NCBI RefSeq assembly: GCF_003173035.1
Contig: NZ_QGLE01000002.1
Coordinates: 434,001 to 498,000, forward strand
DNA from: Zavarzinia aquatilis
GTDB lineage: Bacteria > Pseudomonadota > Alphaproteobacteria > Zavarziniales > Zavarziniaceae
Direction: 5' to 3'
Length of the DNA stretch: 64,000 bases
Positions within the stretch are counted from its first letter, which is position 1, and every line of letters begins with the position of its first letter. Of this stretch, positions 1 to 8,187 are shown one piece after another. The position numbers were made by a program, and so were the translations under genes. Below the pieces are notes generated by a model, which saw only the letters and a program-made list of their open reading frames with translations, ran no database searches and had not been told where the DNA came from.

Positions 1-472
1 AGATTTCATATTCCGGCACGATGGCGAGATCGCGCGCCCGCTGGTGCAGGGCGACGATGAAGGGCCAGGGATTGAGGAAGACCCCTTCGCCGAAATTGAC
101 CGTGCCCATCGAGATCGAACAGGAGTCGGGCCGGACGTCGAGCACGCGCAAGCGGTCGGCGTAACCATCTTCGATACTGCCGCCGGTCGAGAGCTGGACA
201 ATCAGCCCGGTGCGCCGCCGCAGTGCCGCGACCGCCGCCCCCAGCAGCGCCGGATCGAGGCTGGGCCGCCCCGCGCCATCGCGGACATGGACATGGATCA
301 TGGCCGCGCCCGCCGCTTCGCAGCTTTCACCGGCCGCGACAAGCGCGTCGAGGCTGGCCGGCAGGGCAGGAACGGCAGCGGCGTCCAGTTCCGCCCCCGT
401 GGGCGCGACGGTGATCATGGTGCCCGGAGGCCTGGGCGCCCCATTGAAAGACTGCGGCATTTCCCCGTTCAT
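1..472 (-). CDS. kce: BKACE / 3-keto-5-aminohexanoate cleavage enzyme family, 3' end outside window
   Basis: This is the N-terminal ~157 residues of a DUF849 (BKACE) protein; the gene continues past the left edge. BKACEs are zinc enzymes that condense a beta-keto acid with acetyl-CoA, giving acetoacetate and a new CoA ester. The conserved opening MITVAPTGAE lies at residues 19-28, and the metal motif HVHVRD has His60 and His62; STGG and a PWPF segment follow. Start codons are possible at 472, 460 and 418; 472 gives the longest form, but 418 fits the usual family N-terminus. The founding member, Kce of lysine fermentation, acts directly after Kdd, and a Kdd homologue lies at 1458-2498, which favours a Kce-like role. 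The substrate is not proven: BKACEs accept many beta-keto acids. Confidence 0.85.
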   Translation of the reverse strand, partial: MNGEMPQSFNGAPRPPGTMITVAPTGAELDAAAVPALPASLDALVAAGESCEAAGAAMIHVHVRDGAGRPSLDPALLGAAVAALRRRTGLIVQLSTGGSIEDGYADRLRVLDVRPDSCSISMGTVNFGEGVFLNPWPFIVALHQRARDLAIVPEYEI

Positions 473-483
473 TATAGGCTCTT

Positions 484-494
484 TCGATAATCGA
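484..494. promoter_or_regulatory. Palindrome in the kce/lysR divergent promoter
   Basis: TCGATAATCGA is a perfect 11-base palindrome (TCGAT, one base, ATCGA). It sits in the 44-bp gap between the divergent BKACE-type gene and the LysR gene. LysR regulators usually bind a T-N11-A dyad next to their own promoter, so this is the natural candidate operator. Binding itself is inferred. Confidence 0.45.
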
Positions 495-516
495 GGGCGA
501 CGGAGTCGGGAATACG

Positions 517-1452
517 GTGGACAAGCTGAACTGGAACCTGCTGCGGACTTTCGTCGCCATCGTCGAAAGCGGCGGCCTGTCCAAGGCCGCGACGCGGCTG
601 CGCCGCAGCCAGCCGACCATCAGCACCGCCCTGAAGCAGCTCGAGGATCAGGTCGGCCACCGCCTGATCCGGCGCGGCGGCACGGTGTTCGAGGTCACGG
701 CCGAGGGGATGGAGCTGTTTCGCGAATGCCGCGAGATCCTGTCGCGCATCGACCGCCTGAACGAGCGGATGGACGATGCCGGCCGGCTGGTCGCCGGCAC
801 CGTGAAGCTGCAACTGGCGAGCGGCATCGTCGCGCCCTTCTTCGATGCCTTCGTGACCGGCTTCCACCGCCGCTACCCGGGGGTGGATTTCGAGATGACG
901 GTCGCCCCCAGCGTCGATATCCAGGAGGCGGTCGCCCGGGGCGACGCCACGGCCGGCATCTGTCTCAGCTTCAAGGAGCGGGACGATCTCGCCTATCGCC
1001 CCTTCACGCGGGAGCATTTCGGCTTCTTCTGCGGGCGCGACCACCGCCTGTTCGGACGGGCGGATGTGACGGTCGAAGACCTGCGCGACGAAGCCTTCGT
1101 CTCGTTCCAGACCGACCGCTTCAACGATGCCCTGTGGCCGGTCGCGCATCTGCGCATGAAGCTCGGCTGCCGGGGCAGGATCGCCGGCGTCTCGCCCTAT
1201 CTCGAGACCATCCGGCGCATGGCGATCGCCGGCCTCGGCATCGCGCCCTTTCCCGTTCATGCCATGACGGGCGACGTCCGCCTCGGCCTGCTCCGGCAAT
1301 TGCCGCCCTACGAGGGCCTGCCGGCGATCGACCATTTCCTGGTGACCCATCCGGGGCGCAGGCCGACAAGGGTGGAAGCCGTCTTTCTCGACGAACTCGA
1401 CGCCGAATTGCTGCGCCTGCCGCTCGCCCTCAGAACCTATCCGCAGGACTGA
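517..1452 (+). CDS. LysR-family transcriptional regulator
   Basis: This 311-residue protein has the standard LysR layout. The N-terminal winged helix-turn-helix (about residues 5-65) contains the segments GGLSKAATRL and RSQPTISTALKQLE. The periplasmic-binding-like effector domain fills roughly residues 90-295. The start is GTG. It is transcribed divergently from the BKACE-type gene across a 44-bp gap that holds a perfect palindrome, and it converges with kdd, with only 5 bases between stop codons. It most likely controls the kce-like gene and perhaps the kdd/hyu genes in response to a pathway intermediate; the effector cannot be read from the sequence. Confidence 0.93.
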   Translation: MDKLNWNLLRTFVAIVESGGLSKAATRLRRSQPTISTALKQLEDQVGHRLIRRGGTVFEVTAEGMELFRECREILSRIDRLNERMDDAGRLVAGTVKLQLASGIVAPFFDAFVTGFHRRYPGVDFEMTVAPSVDIQEAVARGDATAGICLSFKERDDLAYRPFTREHFGFFCGRDHRLFGRADVTVEDLRDEAFVSFQTDRFNDALWPVAHLRMKLGCRGRIAGVSPYLETIRRMAIAGLGIAPFPVHAMTGDVRLGLLRQLPPYEGLPAIDHFLVTHPGRRPTRVEAVFLDELDAELLRLPLALRTYPQD

Positions 1453-1457
1453 TCCGC

Positions 1458-2498
1458 TCATGCCCCCGTCTCCGGAAAGCGACGGTGCATCAGGTCCAGC
1501 AGGGCGCCATGACGCCGGACGAGGTCGAAGGTCGCGTCGATCCAGCCTTCGGCATAGCCATTGCCGATCAACATGGTGACGTCCCGTCCCAGGCCTTCGG
1601 CGCCCAGGGCCGCCGCCTGGAACGAGGTCTGCATCCCGAAGAACAGAATGCGGCCTCGCTGGCGCGCGGACAGGATGCTGGCGCCCTCTGTCCCCGCGAC
1701 ATTGGTGGTGTTGACGACGAGATCGGCGAGGGCGCCGTCCGTCGCCGTGGCGACCGTCCGCCAGGTGCCGAGGGAATCGCGAAGGTCGGCGACGGCGACC
1801 GTGTCGGCGACGCCGAGGCCACGGACCTCGTCACATCCGGCCGGAGACTGGTCGAGCGCGATCACCCGCCCCCCGGGACCGACCCGATCCCGCGCGGCGA
1901 AGAGGGAAAGGACACCCGCCTTGCCCGCCGCGCCCAGCACGGCGACGGTCTCGCCCGGCCCCGCCTCGCGCAGGACCGTGGCGGGGGCCCCCGCGACATC
2001 GCAAAGCGCGAGCGACAGGACGAGCGGCAAGTCGTCGGGGATGCGGGCGTAGAGCCCGCTGGCGAAGAGATAGGCCCGTCCCCGTGCCCGTACCTGGGCC
2101 CGGGATACGTCGACCCCCTCGATCGCGTCGAGCACCAGCGGGGTCAGCGACAACGAGACCATGGTGCAGATTCTTGTGCCGGGGGTCAGATCCCGATCGG
2201 GAAAATCGGGGCCGACGGCGACGACGCGGCCCACCAGCACACCGCCAGATCCGGTCACAGGATTGTGCATCTTGCCCCGTTCGCGCACGATCCCGGCGAT
2301 GCGGGCGGCGATGGCGGCACGGTCGCCACCGCAGCTTTCCGCGATCTGGCGCATACTGGAGCTGTCGAGATTCAGACACTCGACCTCGATTTCCAGCTCG
2401 TTGGCCTGCATCGGCAGGGCCGTGTCGAGGCGGGGGGCGGGCTGGGGCAGCAGGCCGCCGGCGCGATGGGTGCCGAAGGGACAGGGCGCGTCAGTCAT
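1458..2498 (-). CDS. kdd: L-erythro-3,5-diaminohexanoate dehydrogenase family
   Basis: This 346-residue protein resembles Kdd of anaerobic lysine fermenters, which oxidatively deaminates 3,5-diaminohexanoate to 5-amino-3-oxohexanoate with NAD(P)+. Family hallmarks are visible: CPFGTHR near the N-terminus, LPQPAPRLD, LNLDSSS..QI, ERGKMHNPVTGSGG, a nucleotide-binding segment VLGAAGKAG near the middle, and a C-terminal MLIGNGYAEG. Its start overlaps the hyuB stop by 8 bases (ATGACTGA), so it is translationally coupled and last in the hyuAB-kdd block. With the BKACE-type gene at 1-472 it forms the deamination and cleavage pair of the lysine 3,5-diaminohexanoate route. No lysine 2,3- or 5,6-aminomutase genes are in the window, so the true substrate may be a related beta-amino acid. 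Confidence 0.88.
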   Translation of the reverse strand: MTDAPCPFGTHRAGGLLPQPAPRLDTALPMQANELEIEVECLNLDSSSMRQIAESCGGDRAAIAARIAGIVRERGKMHNPVTGSGGVLVGRVVAVGPDFPDRDLTPGTRICTMVSLSLTPLVLDAIEGVDVSRAQVRARGRAYLFASGLYARIPDDLPLVLSLALCDVAGAPATVLREAGPGETVAVLGAAGKAGVLSLFAARDRVGPGGRVIALDQSPAGCDEVRGLGVADTVAVADLRDSLGTWRTVATATDGALADLVVNTTNVAGTEGASILSARQRGRILFFGMQTSFQAAALGAEGLGRDVTMLIGNGYAEGWIDATFDLVRRHGALLDLMHRRFPETGA

Positions 2499-4494
2499 GG
2501 CGACCTCGGACGGAGAGCCAGCGCCGCAGGGCCCAGGAGTCCCAGAAGGCGAGCGCGCGGCGATTGTCGAAGGGCGTGTCCAGGGAATGGCCGGGGGCAG
2601 GCTCCGCCCGGGTCGCGACGATCTCGGCGATGGCCGCGATCTCGGCCCGGGTGCGGGTGTCCGGCTCGCTGCCCGCCGCGCGCTTCAGGGCCGCGGAAAT
2701 CAGGGCTTCGTAATCCCCAGCATCCCGCGCCCCGGCAAGGCGTCGGCGGAGCGCCGCCGTCGCCTGCGGGTCGAAGCCCGACGCCTGCTGCGTCAGGACG
2801 ACACCGTAGATGCTGGCGGCCGCGCCGGCACTGACGAAACCTTCCCGGACATCTTCGACCACGCGCGCCGGATCGCGGTCCAGCGGCGGGCCGAAGCCGC
2901 CGCCACCCCCGGTGACGATGCGGAAGCGGTCGCCCCGTCCGGCCTTGAGGCCATGGAATTTGGAGGGGGAGGCGCAGCCGAAAGCACAGGTCAGGTCCTG
3001 CCATTCGCGGCCGCCATGCCGGCGGAATTCGAGCTGGTTGAGCCCCCCCGGCCGTCCCCCTTCGAGACCGAAGGGCGGAATCACCATGCGCTCGCCAAGG
3101 CCGTTCAGCTCGACCTCGTCTTCCAGCAGCTCGAAGCTGCGGATCGCGCCGACGCCGCCCCGGAAACGCCCCGGCCCGCCGCTGTCCGGGTTCAACCGCG
3201 CCTCGAGGTAGCGCAGCGGCATGGTCGCCTCCACCCATTCGACCGGATAATCGTTGAAGTTGGAGGTCGGATTGGGCGTGCAGTTCCAGCCGTCACGCCA
3301 GGCCGTCGCCCCCCAGCCGCCTTCGCAGAAGAGGTAAAAGCCGAAATCCTGCTGACGCGCCCGGTCGTAACCGCCCCCCGAGAAATTGATGCAGGTGCCA
3401 TAGGTCCCTGCCCCCAGCCGATCCGGCGCCGCGGGCGCGAGCGCGCCGAGCACGGCGTCGATGATCCGGATCGAGGTTTCGGTGACGCCGCCGAAACAGG
3501 GAGCCGGTGGCACCGGATTGAGCAGGCAGCCGCGCGGGGCGATCACCTCGATCGGCCGGAAACAGCCGGAATTGAAGGCGACTTCCGGGCCGACCAGCTG
3601 CATCAGTGCGTTATAGGTGCTCGACAGCGTATTGCCGTAGGATGAATTGATCGGCCCCAGGGCCTGGGCGCTCGAGCCGGTGAAGTCGACCGTGACCGTG
3701 TCGCCCGCGACCTTCAGGGCGACCTCGATCCGATAGGGCCGGTCGTCGTGGCCATCGTCCTCCATGAATTCGGTGAAGCGCCAGATGCCGTCCGGCAGGC
3801 CGGCGATCACCGCCCGCATCAATTGTTCCGAATGGTCCTGCACGGCGGCCATGCAAGCCGCGACCGTATCAACGCCATATTTTCCGATCAGCCCGGCGAA
3901 ACGCCTCTCGGCCACGCGGGTGCTGGCTTCCTGGGCGCGCAGGTCGCCGATCTGATCGCGCGGAAACCGCACGTTGAGGGTGATCAGCTCCAGGATGTCG
4001 CGCCGCTCCTCGCCCGCGGCGAACCATTTGACCGGCGGAATGCGCAGGCCTTCCTGATAGGTCGATTTCGCCGTGCCCGGAAAGCCCGCGACCGCCATGC
4101 CGCCGATATCGACGTGGTGGGCGCGGTTGACCGCGAAGGCGAGCAGACGCTCGCCGCAGAACAGGGGCCGGATCAGGGTGATGTCGGGCAGGTGGCCGCC
4201 GCCCCGATAGGGATCGTTCACCAGGAAGACGTCGCCCGGCAGGATCGCCGCGCGGCCGAAATGCAGCATGACATACTCGACCGTCAGCGCCATGGCCGAG
4301 AGGTGGCTGGGATCGAAATTGGCGGTCGCGACCAGCCCCGCCTCGGCATCGACCAGGGCGCAGGAGAAATCCCGCCCCTCGACAAAGACCGAGGAATTGG
4401 CGGTGCGCAACATGGTGTGCCCCATCTCGGCGCAAATCGAGCCAAAGGCGGAGCCGAGCACCCGCTCGGTGATCGGGTCGAGGGCGCCGCTCAT
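2491..4494 (-). CDS. hyuB: Hydantoinase B / oxoprolinase family subunit
   Basis: At 667 residues this is a full-length HyuB-type subunit (PF02538). It begins with DPITERVLGSAFGSICAEMG and carries the family segments NDPYRGGGHLPDI, RAHHVDIGG, GTYGTCINFSGGG and, near the C-terminus, GGGGFGPPLDRDP. HyuA and HyuB together catalyse ATP-dependent hydrolysis of cyclic amides such as hydantoins or 5-oxoproline; related pairs are acetone or acetophenone carboxylases. The start at 4494 overlaps the hyuA stop as ATGA, and a further upstream start would run into hyuA. Its neighbours (amine transporter, FAD oxidase, Kdd, BKACE) suggest ring opening of a lactam or hydantoin made during amine catabolism. 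The exact substrate is unknown. Confidence 0.9.
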   Translation of the reverse strand: MSGALDPITERVLGSAFGSICAEMGHTMLRTANSSVFVEGRDFSCALVDAEAGLVATANFDPSHLSAMALTVEYVMLHFGRAAILPGDVFLVNDPYRGGGHLPDITLIRPLFCGERLLAFAVNRAHHVDIGGMAVAGFPGTAKSTYQEGLRIPPVKWFAAGEERRDILELITLNVRFPRDQIGDLRAQEASTRVAERRFAGLIGKYGVDTVAACMAAVQDHSEQLMRAVIAGLPDGIWRFTEFMEDDGHDDRPYRIEVALKVAGDTVTVDFTGSSAQALGPINSSYGNTLSSTYNALMQLVGPEVAFNSGCFRPIEVIAPRGCLLNPVPPAPCFGGVTETSIRIIDAVLGALAPAAPDRLGAGTYGTCINFSGGGYDRARQQDFGFYLFCEGGWGATAWRDGWNCTPNPTSNFNDYPVEWVEATMPLRYLEARLNPDSGGPGRFRGGVGAIRSFELLEDEVELNGLGERMVIPPFGLEGGRPGGLNQLEFRRHGGREWQDLTCAFGCASPSKFHGLKAGRGDRFRIVTGGGGGFGPPLDRDPARVVEDVREGFVSAGAAASIYGVVLTQQASGFDPQATAALRRRLAGARDAGDYEALISAALKRAAGSEPDTRTRAEIAAIAEIVATRAEPAPGHSLDTPFDNRRALAFWDSWALRRWLSVRGRHD

Positions 4495-6533
4495 GCCGGG
4501 CTCCTTTCGAGGACGAGATGGCCTTCGGCCGCGAGGCGCAGGCGAAAGCCGGGCGGCACCACCGTGCTCGACTGGTCCTCGGTCACCACGGCGGGCCCCG
4601 CCAGCCATCGGCCGGGGACCAGCGCGTCGCGCTCGACCACCCGCGTGTCGAGGGCATCGGCATGGCCATGGAAATAGACAGGACGGCAGACCGGGGCCGC
4701 CTCTGGCCCCGTCGGGGGTGGCGCGATGGCCGCTTCCCCGGCGGCGACGGCGACCCGCGCCTGCAGCCGGACGGTCGTCACCTCCCGCGGATCGTCGGGA
4801 CGCCGGTGGGCATAGGCGGCTTCATGCAGCCGCTCGAACTCCGCCTCGGCCTCGCGCAGGAGCGCGCGATCGGGGGCGTCGGGGCGCCCCAGGGGCACGG
4901 CGATCTGATGCGATTGCCCGGCGTAGCGCATGTCGAGGGCGGCCGTGTAGCAGGCCCGCGTGGGATCGCAGCCATCACGCCGCAGGTCGGCTTCCGCAGC
5001 CGACCGCAGCGCCGCCAGCCGCTCGGCCAGACGGGCCGGATCGAGGCTGGCCACGGCCGAGAACAGAGTCTGGGCGTAATCATGCACAATATCGGCGTTA
5101 AGCCCGCCGCAGGCGGACCAGACCGAGGGAAAGCGCGGCACGATCACGCCCGCCGCGCCGATCTCTTCGGCGATGCCGGCGACGAAGAGTGGCCCCGCGC
5201 CGCCAAAGCCGACCAGAGTATAGTCCCGGGGATCCAGCCCTTCCTGCACCGTCATCTCGGAGACGAGCTGGGCCATGCGGGCGGTGGCCAGATGCAGGAT
5301 GCCGGCCGCCGCCGCCGCGACCGAAAGGCCGAGGGGGGCGGCGATCTCCCGTTCGATCACGCGATGCGCGGATGCGACGTCGAGCGTCATCCGACCGCCG
5401 AGGAAGCGGGCGGGGTCGATCAGACCGGTGACCGCGGCGGCATCGGTCGTGGTCGGCTGCGTGCCACCCCGGCCATAACAGACGGGCCCTGGGAAGGCGC
5501 CGCTCGACCGCGGCCCGACATGGAGCCGCCCGGCAGCGTCGAGCCGCGCGATGGAACCGCCCCCGGCACCGACCGAGCGGACGTCGGCCATGTTGGCGCG
5601 GACCGGAATATCCCACTTCAGCGGCATCTCGCTGGTATAGGTGACCTTGCCGCCGGTGATGACCGCGACATCCGCCGTGGTGCCGCCGATATCGACCCCG
5701 ATCAGATTGGGCAGGCCGAGGCGCGCCGACAGACGGGCCAGGGCGGCAACCCCGCCGGCCGGGCCGCTGCGGATGATCTCGAGCGGCTTCGCCCGGGCCG
5801 AGGCGGCCGACATGGTCCCGCCGTTCGACTTGATCACCTGCGGCTTCGCGGCGATCCCGGCGGCCGAGAGCCGGTCTTCCAGCTCGCTGAACAATTCGTT
5901 GGCCAGCCCGCTCAGCGAGGCGGCGACCACGGTGGTCGAGCCGCGCTCGTAATCCTTGATCTCGGGATCGACCTCGGACGACAGGAAGACGTCGATACCG
6001 GGTGCCCGGCTGCGGAAGCGGTCGCGAACCTTGCGCTCATGCACCGGATTGAGGAAGGAGAACAGGAGCGAGACCGCGACGGCGCGGATGCCGCGCGCCG
6101 CGATCGCGTCGATGATGGCATCGAGGGCCGCGAGGTCGAGAGGTTCGATCTCCTGCCCCCGGTGGTCGATCCGGCCGGGAACGCCGAAGCGGAGATCGCC
6201 GGACACCAGCGCCACCGGCCGTTCCCAGCGCCAGCCGAACAGATGTTCGCGCCAGACCCGGCGAATTTCCAGCGTATCGGAAAAGCCCCGGGTGGCGATG
6301 AAGGCGACCGCGGGCACCTTGCCTTCGACCAGGGCATTGACGAGCCGGGTCGAGCCGAAGACGAAACGCCCGATCTCGGCGGGGGCGATACCGCTCCGCG
6401 CGATGGCGTCGATCACGCCGCTGACCGCGTCCGGCGTCGTCGTCGCCTTTTCCGTGATCACCGCGCCTTGCGCCGGATCGACCGCATAGAGATCGGTGAA
6501 CGTACCGCCGACATCGACACAGACCTGATACAT
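4491..6533 (-). CDS. hyuA: Hydantoinase A / oxoprolinase family ATPase subunit
   Basis: This 680-residue protein is a HyuA-type subunit with an ASKHA-like ATP-binding fold. The N-terminal Hydant_A_N domain starts with VCVDVGGTFTDLYAVD. The core hydantoinase_A domain includes SSEVDPEIKDYERGSTTVV, KSNGGTMSA, RSGPAGG and the phosphate-binding IGVDIGGTTADVAVI near residue 270. The partner hyuB follows with a 4-base overlap. A 143-bp gap separates its start from the upstream cupin gene and contains an AT-rich stretch with a 13-bp palindrome, so the hyuAB-kdd block may have its own promoter as well as read-through from the ABC operon. The substrate is inferred only from context: a cyclic amide. Confidence 0.9.
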   Translation of the reverse strand: MYQVCVDVGGTFTDLYAVDPAQGAVITEKATTTPDAVSGVIDAIARSGIAPAEIGRFVFGSTRLVNALVEGKVPAVAFIATRGFSDTLEIRRVWREHLFGWRWERPVALVSGDLRFGVPGRIDHRGQEIEPLDLAALDAIIDAIAARGIRAVAVSLLFSFLNPVHERKVRDRFRSRAPGIDVFLSSEVDPEIKDYERGSTTVVAASLSGLANELFSELEDRLSAAGIAAKPQVIKSNGGTMSAASARAKPLEIIRSGPAGGVAALARLSARLGLPNLIGVDIGGTTADVAVITGGKVTYTSEMPLKWDIPVRANMADVRSVGAGGGSIARLDAAGRLHVGPRSSGAFPGPVCYGRGGTQPTTTDAAAVTGLIDPARFLGGRMTLDVASAHRVIEREIAAPLGLSVAAAAAGILHLATARMAQLVSEMTVQEGLDPRDYTLVGFGGAGPLFVAGIAEEIGAAGVIVPRFPSVWSACGGLNADIVHDYAQTLFSAVASLDPARLAERLAALRSAAEADLRRDGCDPTRACYTAALDMRYAGQSHQIAVPLGRPDAPDRALLREAEAEFERLHEAAYAHRRPDDPREVTTVRLQARVAVAAGEAAIAPPPTGPEAAPVCRPVYFHGHADALDTRVVERDALVPGRWLAGPAVVTEDQSSTVVPPGFRLRLAAEGHLVLERSPA

Positions 6534-6629
6534 GGCGCCGCCTTCCGCAGGGCAACCTTGGCAAAGGCTACCGAAGTGCTCGTCTCACCAGATCATCAAA
6601 CCCCCTTCCGTCCACCGTCATCAAATTGA

Positions 6630-6642
6630 TAATTGGCAATTA
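6630..6642. promoter_or_regulatory. AT-rich palindrome upstream of hyuA
   Basis: TAATTGGCAATTA (TAATTG, one base, CAATTA) is a perfect 13-base palindrome in the 143-bp gap before hyuA. It lies in a strikingly AT-rich island (about 6620-6665) in otherwise GC-rich DNA, as expected of a promoter with an operator. The regulator is unknown; the LysR or XRE protein of this region are candidates. Confidence 0.4.
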
Positions 6643-6676
6643 CATTATAGATATATCCAATGATGAATCGCGACCG

Positions 6677-7054
6677 TCAGGCTTCGGGCAAGGGGCGGCT
6701 CGCGTCGACAAGGACGAACACCTTGCGCACGGTCTCGACGGTGTTCCAGACCCCGGTGAAGCCCGGCCCCAGCACCACCGTGTCGCCGGCGCGGTAAGTC
6801 ACCGGCGGATGGCCGTCCTCGGTAATTTCGACGACGCCTTCCAGCAGGGTGAAAATCTCCCAGGTTTCCTGCTTGATCGAACGGAAGGAGCCGGGCGTCG
6901 CCAGCCACAGGCCGGCATCGAGAAAGGCCTGCGGCGCCGCGCCCATCGACCAGGTGCGGAATTCGGGCGTGCCGGCGATCAGCCGGCCGGGCAACGGACC
7001 TTCCGGCGGCCGGCCATCGAGATCGGACAGTTTGAAATGCTTGAGATTGGACAT
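6677..7054 (-). CDS. Small cupin-fold protein (cupin_3 / DUF861 type)
   Basis: This 125-residue single-domain cupin has the two cupin motifs: FRSIKQETWEIFTLLEGVVEITEDG (read as separate short motifs around residues 57-80) and AGDTVVLGPGFTGVWNTVE. The sequence matches the DUF861 cluster often found beside putrescine/gamma-glutamylputrescine oxidase genes. The start at 7054 has GGAGGGG just upstream, which rules out longer readings. It lies 47 bp after the ABC ATPase gene in the same direction, so it is likely the last gene of that operon. Its role is unknown: it may bind a metal or small molecule, or process an unstable intermediate. Confidence 0.8.
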   Translation of the reverse strand: MSNLKHFKLSDLDGRPPEGPLPGRLIAGTPEFRTWSMGAAPQAFLDAGLWLATPGSFRSIKQETWEIFTLLEGVVEITEDGHPPVTYRAGDTVVLGPGFTGVWNTVETVRKVFVLVDASRPLPEA

Positions 7055-7101
7055 GGCCCCTCCGAAATTCCGGGCGACAGACGATGGCGGCACGACGGCC
7101 G

Positions 7102-8187
7102 TCATACCGGCGAAGACGCGCCGATCACGGCGCATTCGCGTATCGGGAATGAAACCGTCACGGTCGCGCCGATATCCTGCGCCGCCCCGCCGCCGGCCCG
7201 GCTGTAAACGAGAAAGCGGTCGAGACCGGGCGCCGCCAGCGTGTAAAGAGTGCGGTCACCGGAATAGGTGCTCTCGCACACCCGCGCGGTGAATTCGACA
7301 TCGCCGCCGGTCGCCGCCGCCGGGCCGAGCGCCGCATCCTCGGGCCGGATCATCAATTCGACCGGACCGTGGCTTCGTCCGGCCCCCGGCACCGGAAACG
7401 CCAGGCCCCCGCCCCTGAAGCACGGGCCGCCGGCGCCGGCTTCCAGCACGCCTTCGAGGATATTGCTCTTGCCGAGGAAGTCGGCGACGAAGCGGCTGGC
7501 CGGGCGCCGATAAAGCGCCGCCGGGGTTCCGAACTGTTCGATCACGCCCCTATTCATGATGGCGATGCGGTCGGACATATGCATCGCCTCCTCCTGGTCG
7601 TGGGTGACATTGACGAAGGTGGTGCCGAGGACGCGATGGATATCGCGCAATTCCTGCTGCAGGTCGCCGCGCAGCTTCTTGTCGAGCGCGCTCATCGGCT
7701 CGTCCAGCAGCAGCACCTCCGGCCTGAACACCAGCGCCCTGGCGAGCGCGACACGCTGCTGCTGCCCGCCGGACAGGGCGGCCGGGCGGCGTCCGGCGAG
7801 ACCGGACAGTTGCACGAGGTCCAGCAATTCCCCGACCCGGCGGGCGATCTCCGCCCGGGGCACCCGCCGCACCCGCAAGGGATAGGCGACATTGTCGAAC
7901 ACGGTCATATGCGGAAACAGCGCGTAGCCCTGGAAGACGAGACCGAAGTCCCGCCTTTCGGGAATGAGACTAGTAATGTCCCGGCCGTCCAGCAGCACCT
8001 GGCCCCCAGTTACCGTCTCGAAGCCCGCGAGAATGCGCAGGAGCGTTGTCTTGCCCGAACCGGAGGGGCCGAGCAGCGTGACGAATTCCCCCCGCCCGAT
8101 CGACAGGGAGACGTCCCGCAGCGCGTGAAAGGCGCCGTAATGCTTGTCGATGCCGACGATGTCGAGCCGGCCCGCCGCGCCGCTCAT
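7102..8187 (-). CDS. Polyamine-type ABC transporter ATPase (PotA-like)
   Basis: This is a 361-residue ATPase of the spermidine/putrescine (PotA, POPT) class. It has Walker A GPSGSGKTT near residue 40, the Q-loop in VFQGYALFPHM, the signature ALSGGQQQRVALARAL, Walker B VLLLDEPMSALD and the switch histidine in VTHDQEEAM. A C-terminal TOBE-like domain (about residues 285-355) follows. It overlaps the preceding FAD oxidase gene by 4 bases (ATGA), so oxidase and transporter are co-translated. It should energise the permeases at 9494 and 10282 with the binding protein at 11470. The transported solute is probably a cationic amine, but this family also carries betaines, opines and iron. Confidence 0.93.
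   Translation of the reverse strand: MSGAAGRLDIVGIDKHYGAFHALRDVSLSIGRGEFVTLLGPSGSGKTTLLRILAGFETVTGGQVLLDGRDITSLIPERRDFGLVFQGYALFPHMTVFDNVAYPLRVRRVPRAEIARRVGELLDLVQLSGLAGRRPAALSGGQQQRVALARALVFRPEVLLLDEPMSALDKKLRGDLQQELRDIHRVLGTTFVNVTHDQEEAMHMSDRIAIMNRGVIEQFGTPAALYRRPASRFVADFLGKSNILEGVLEAGAGGPCFRGGGLAFPVPGAGRSHGPVELMIRPEDAALGPAAATGGDVEFTARVCESTYSGDRTLYTLAAPGLDRFLVYSRAGGGAAQDIGATVTVSFPIRECAVIGASSPV

Noticed and set aside
210-2834. Long plus-strand open frame antisense to kdd and crossing lysR
   Set aside because: It is rich in Arg, Pro and Gly with no family features, and overlaps well-supported genes. High GC content creates such frames.
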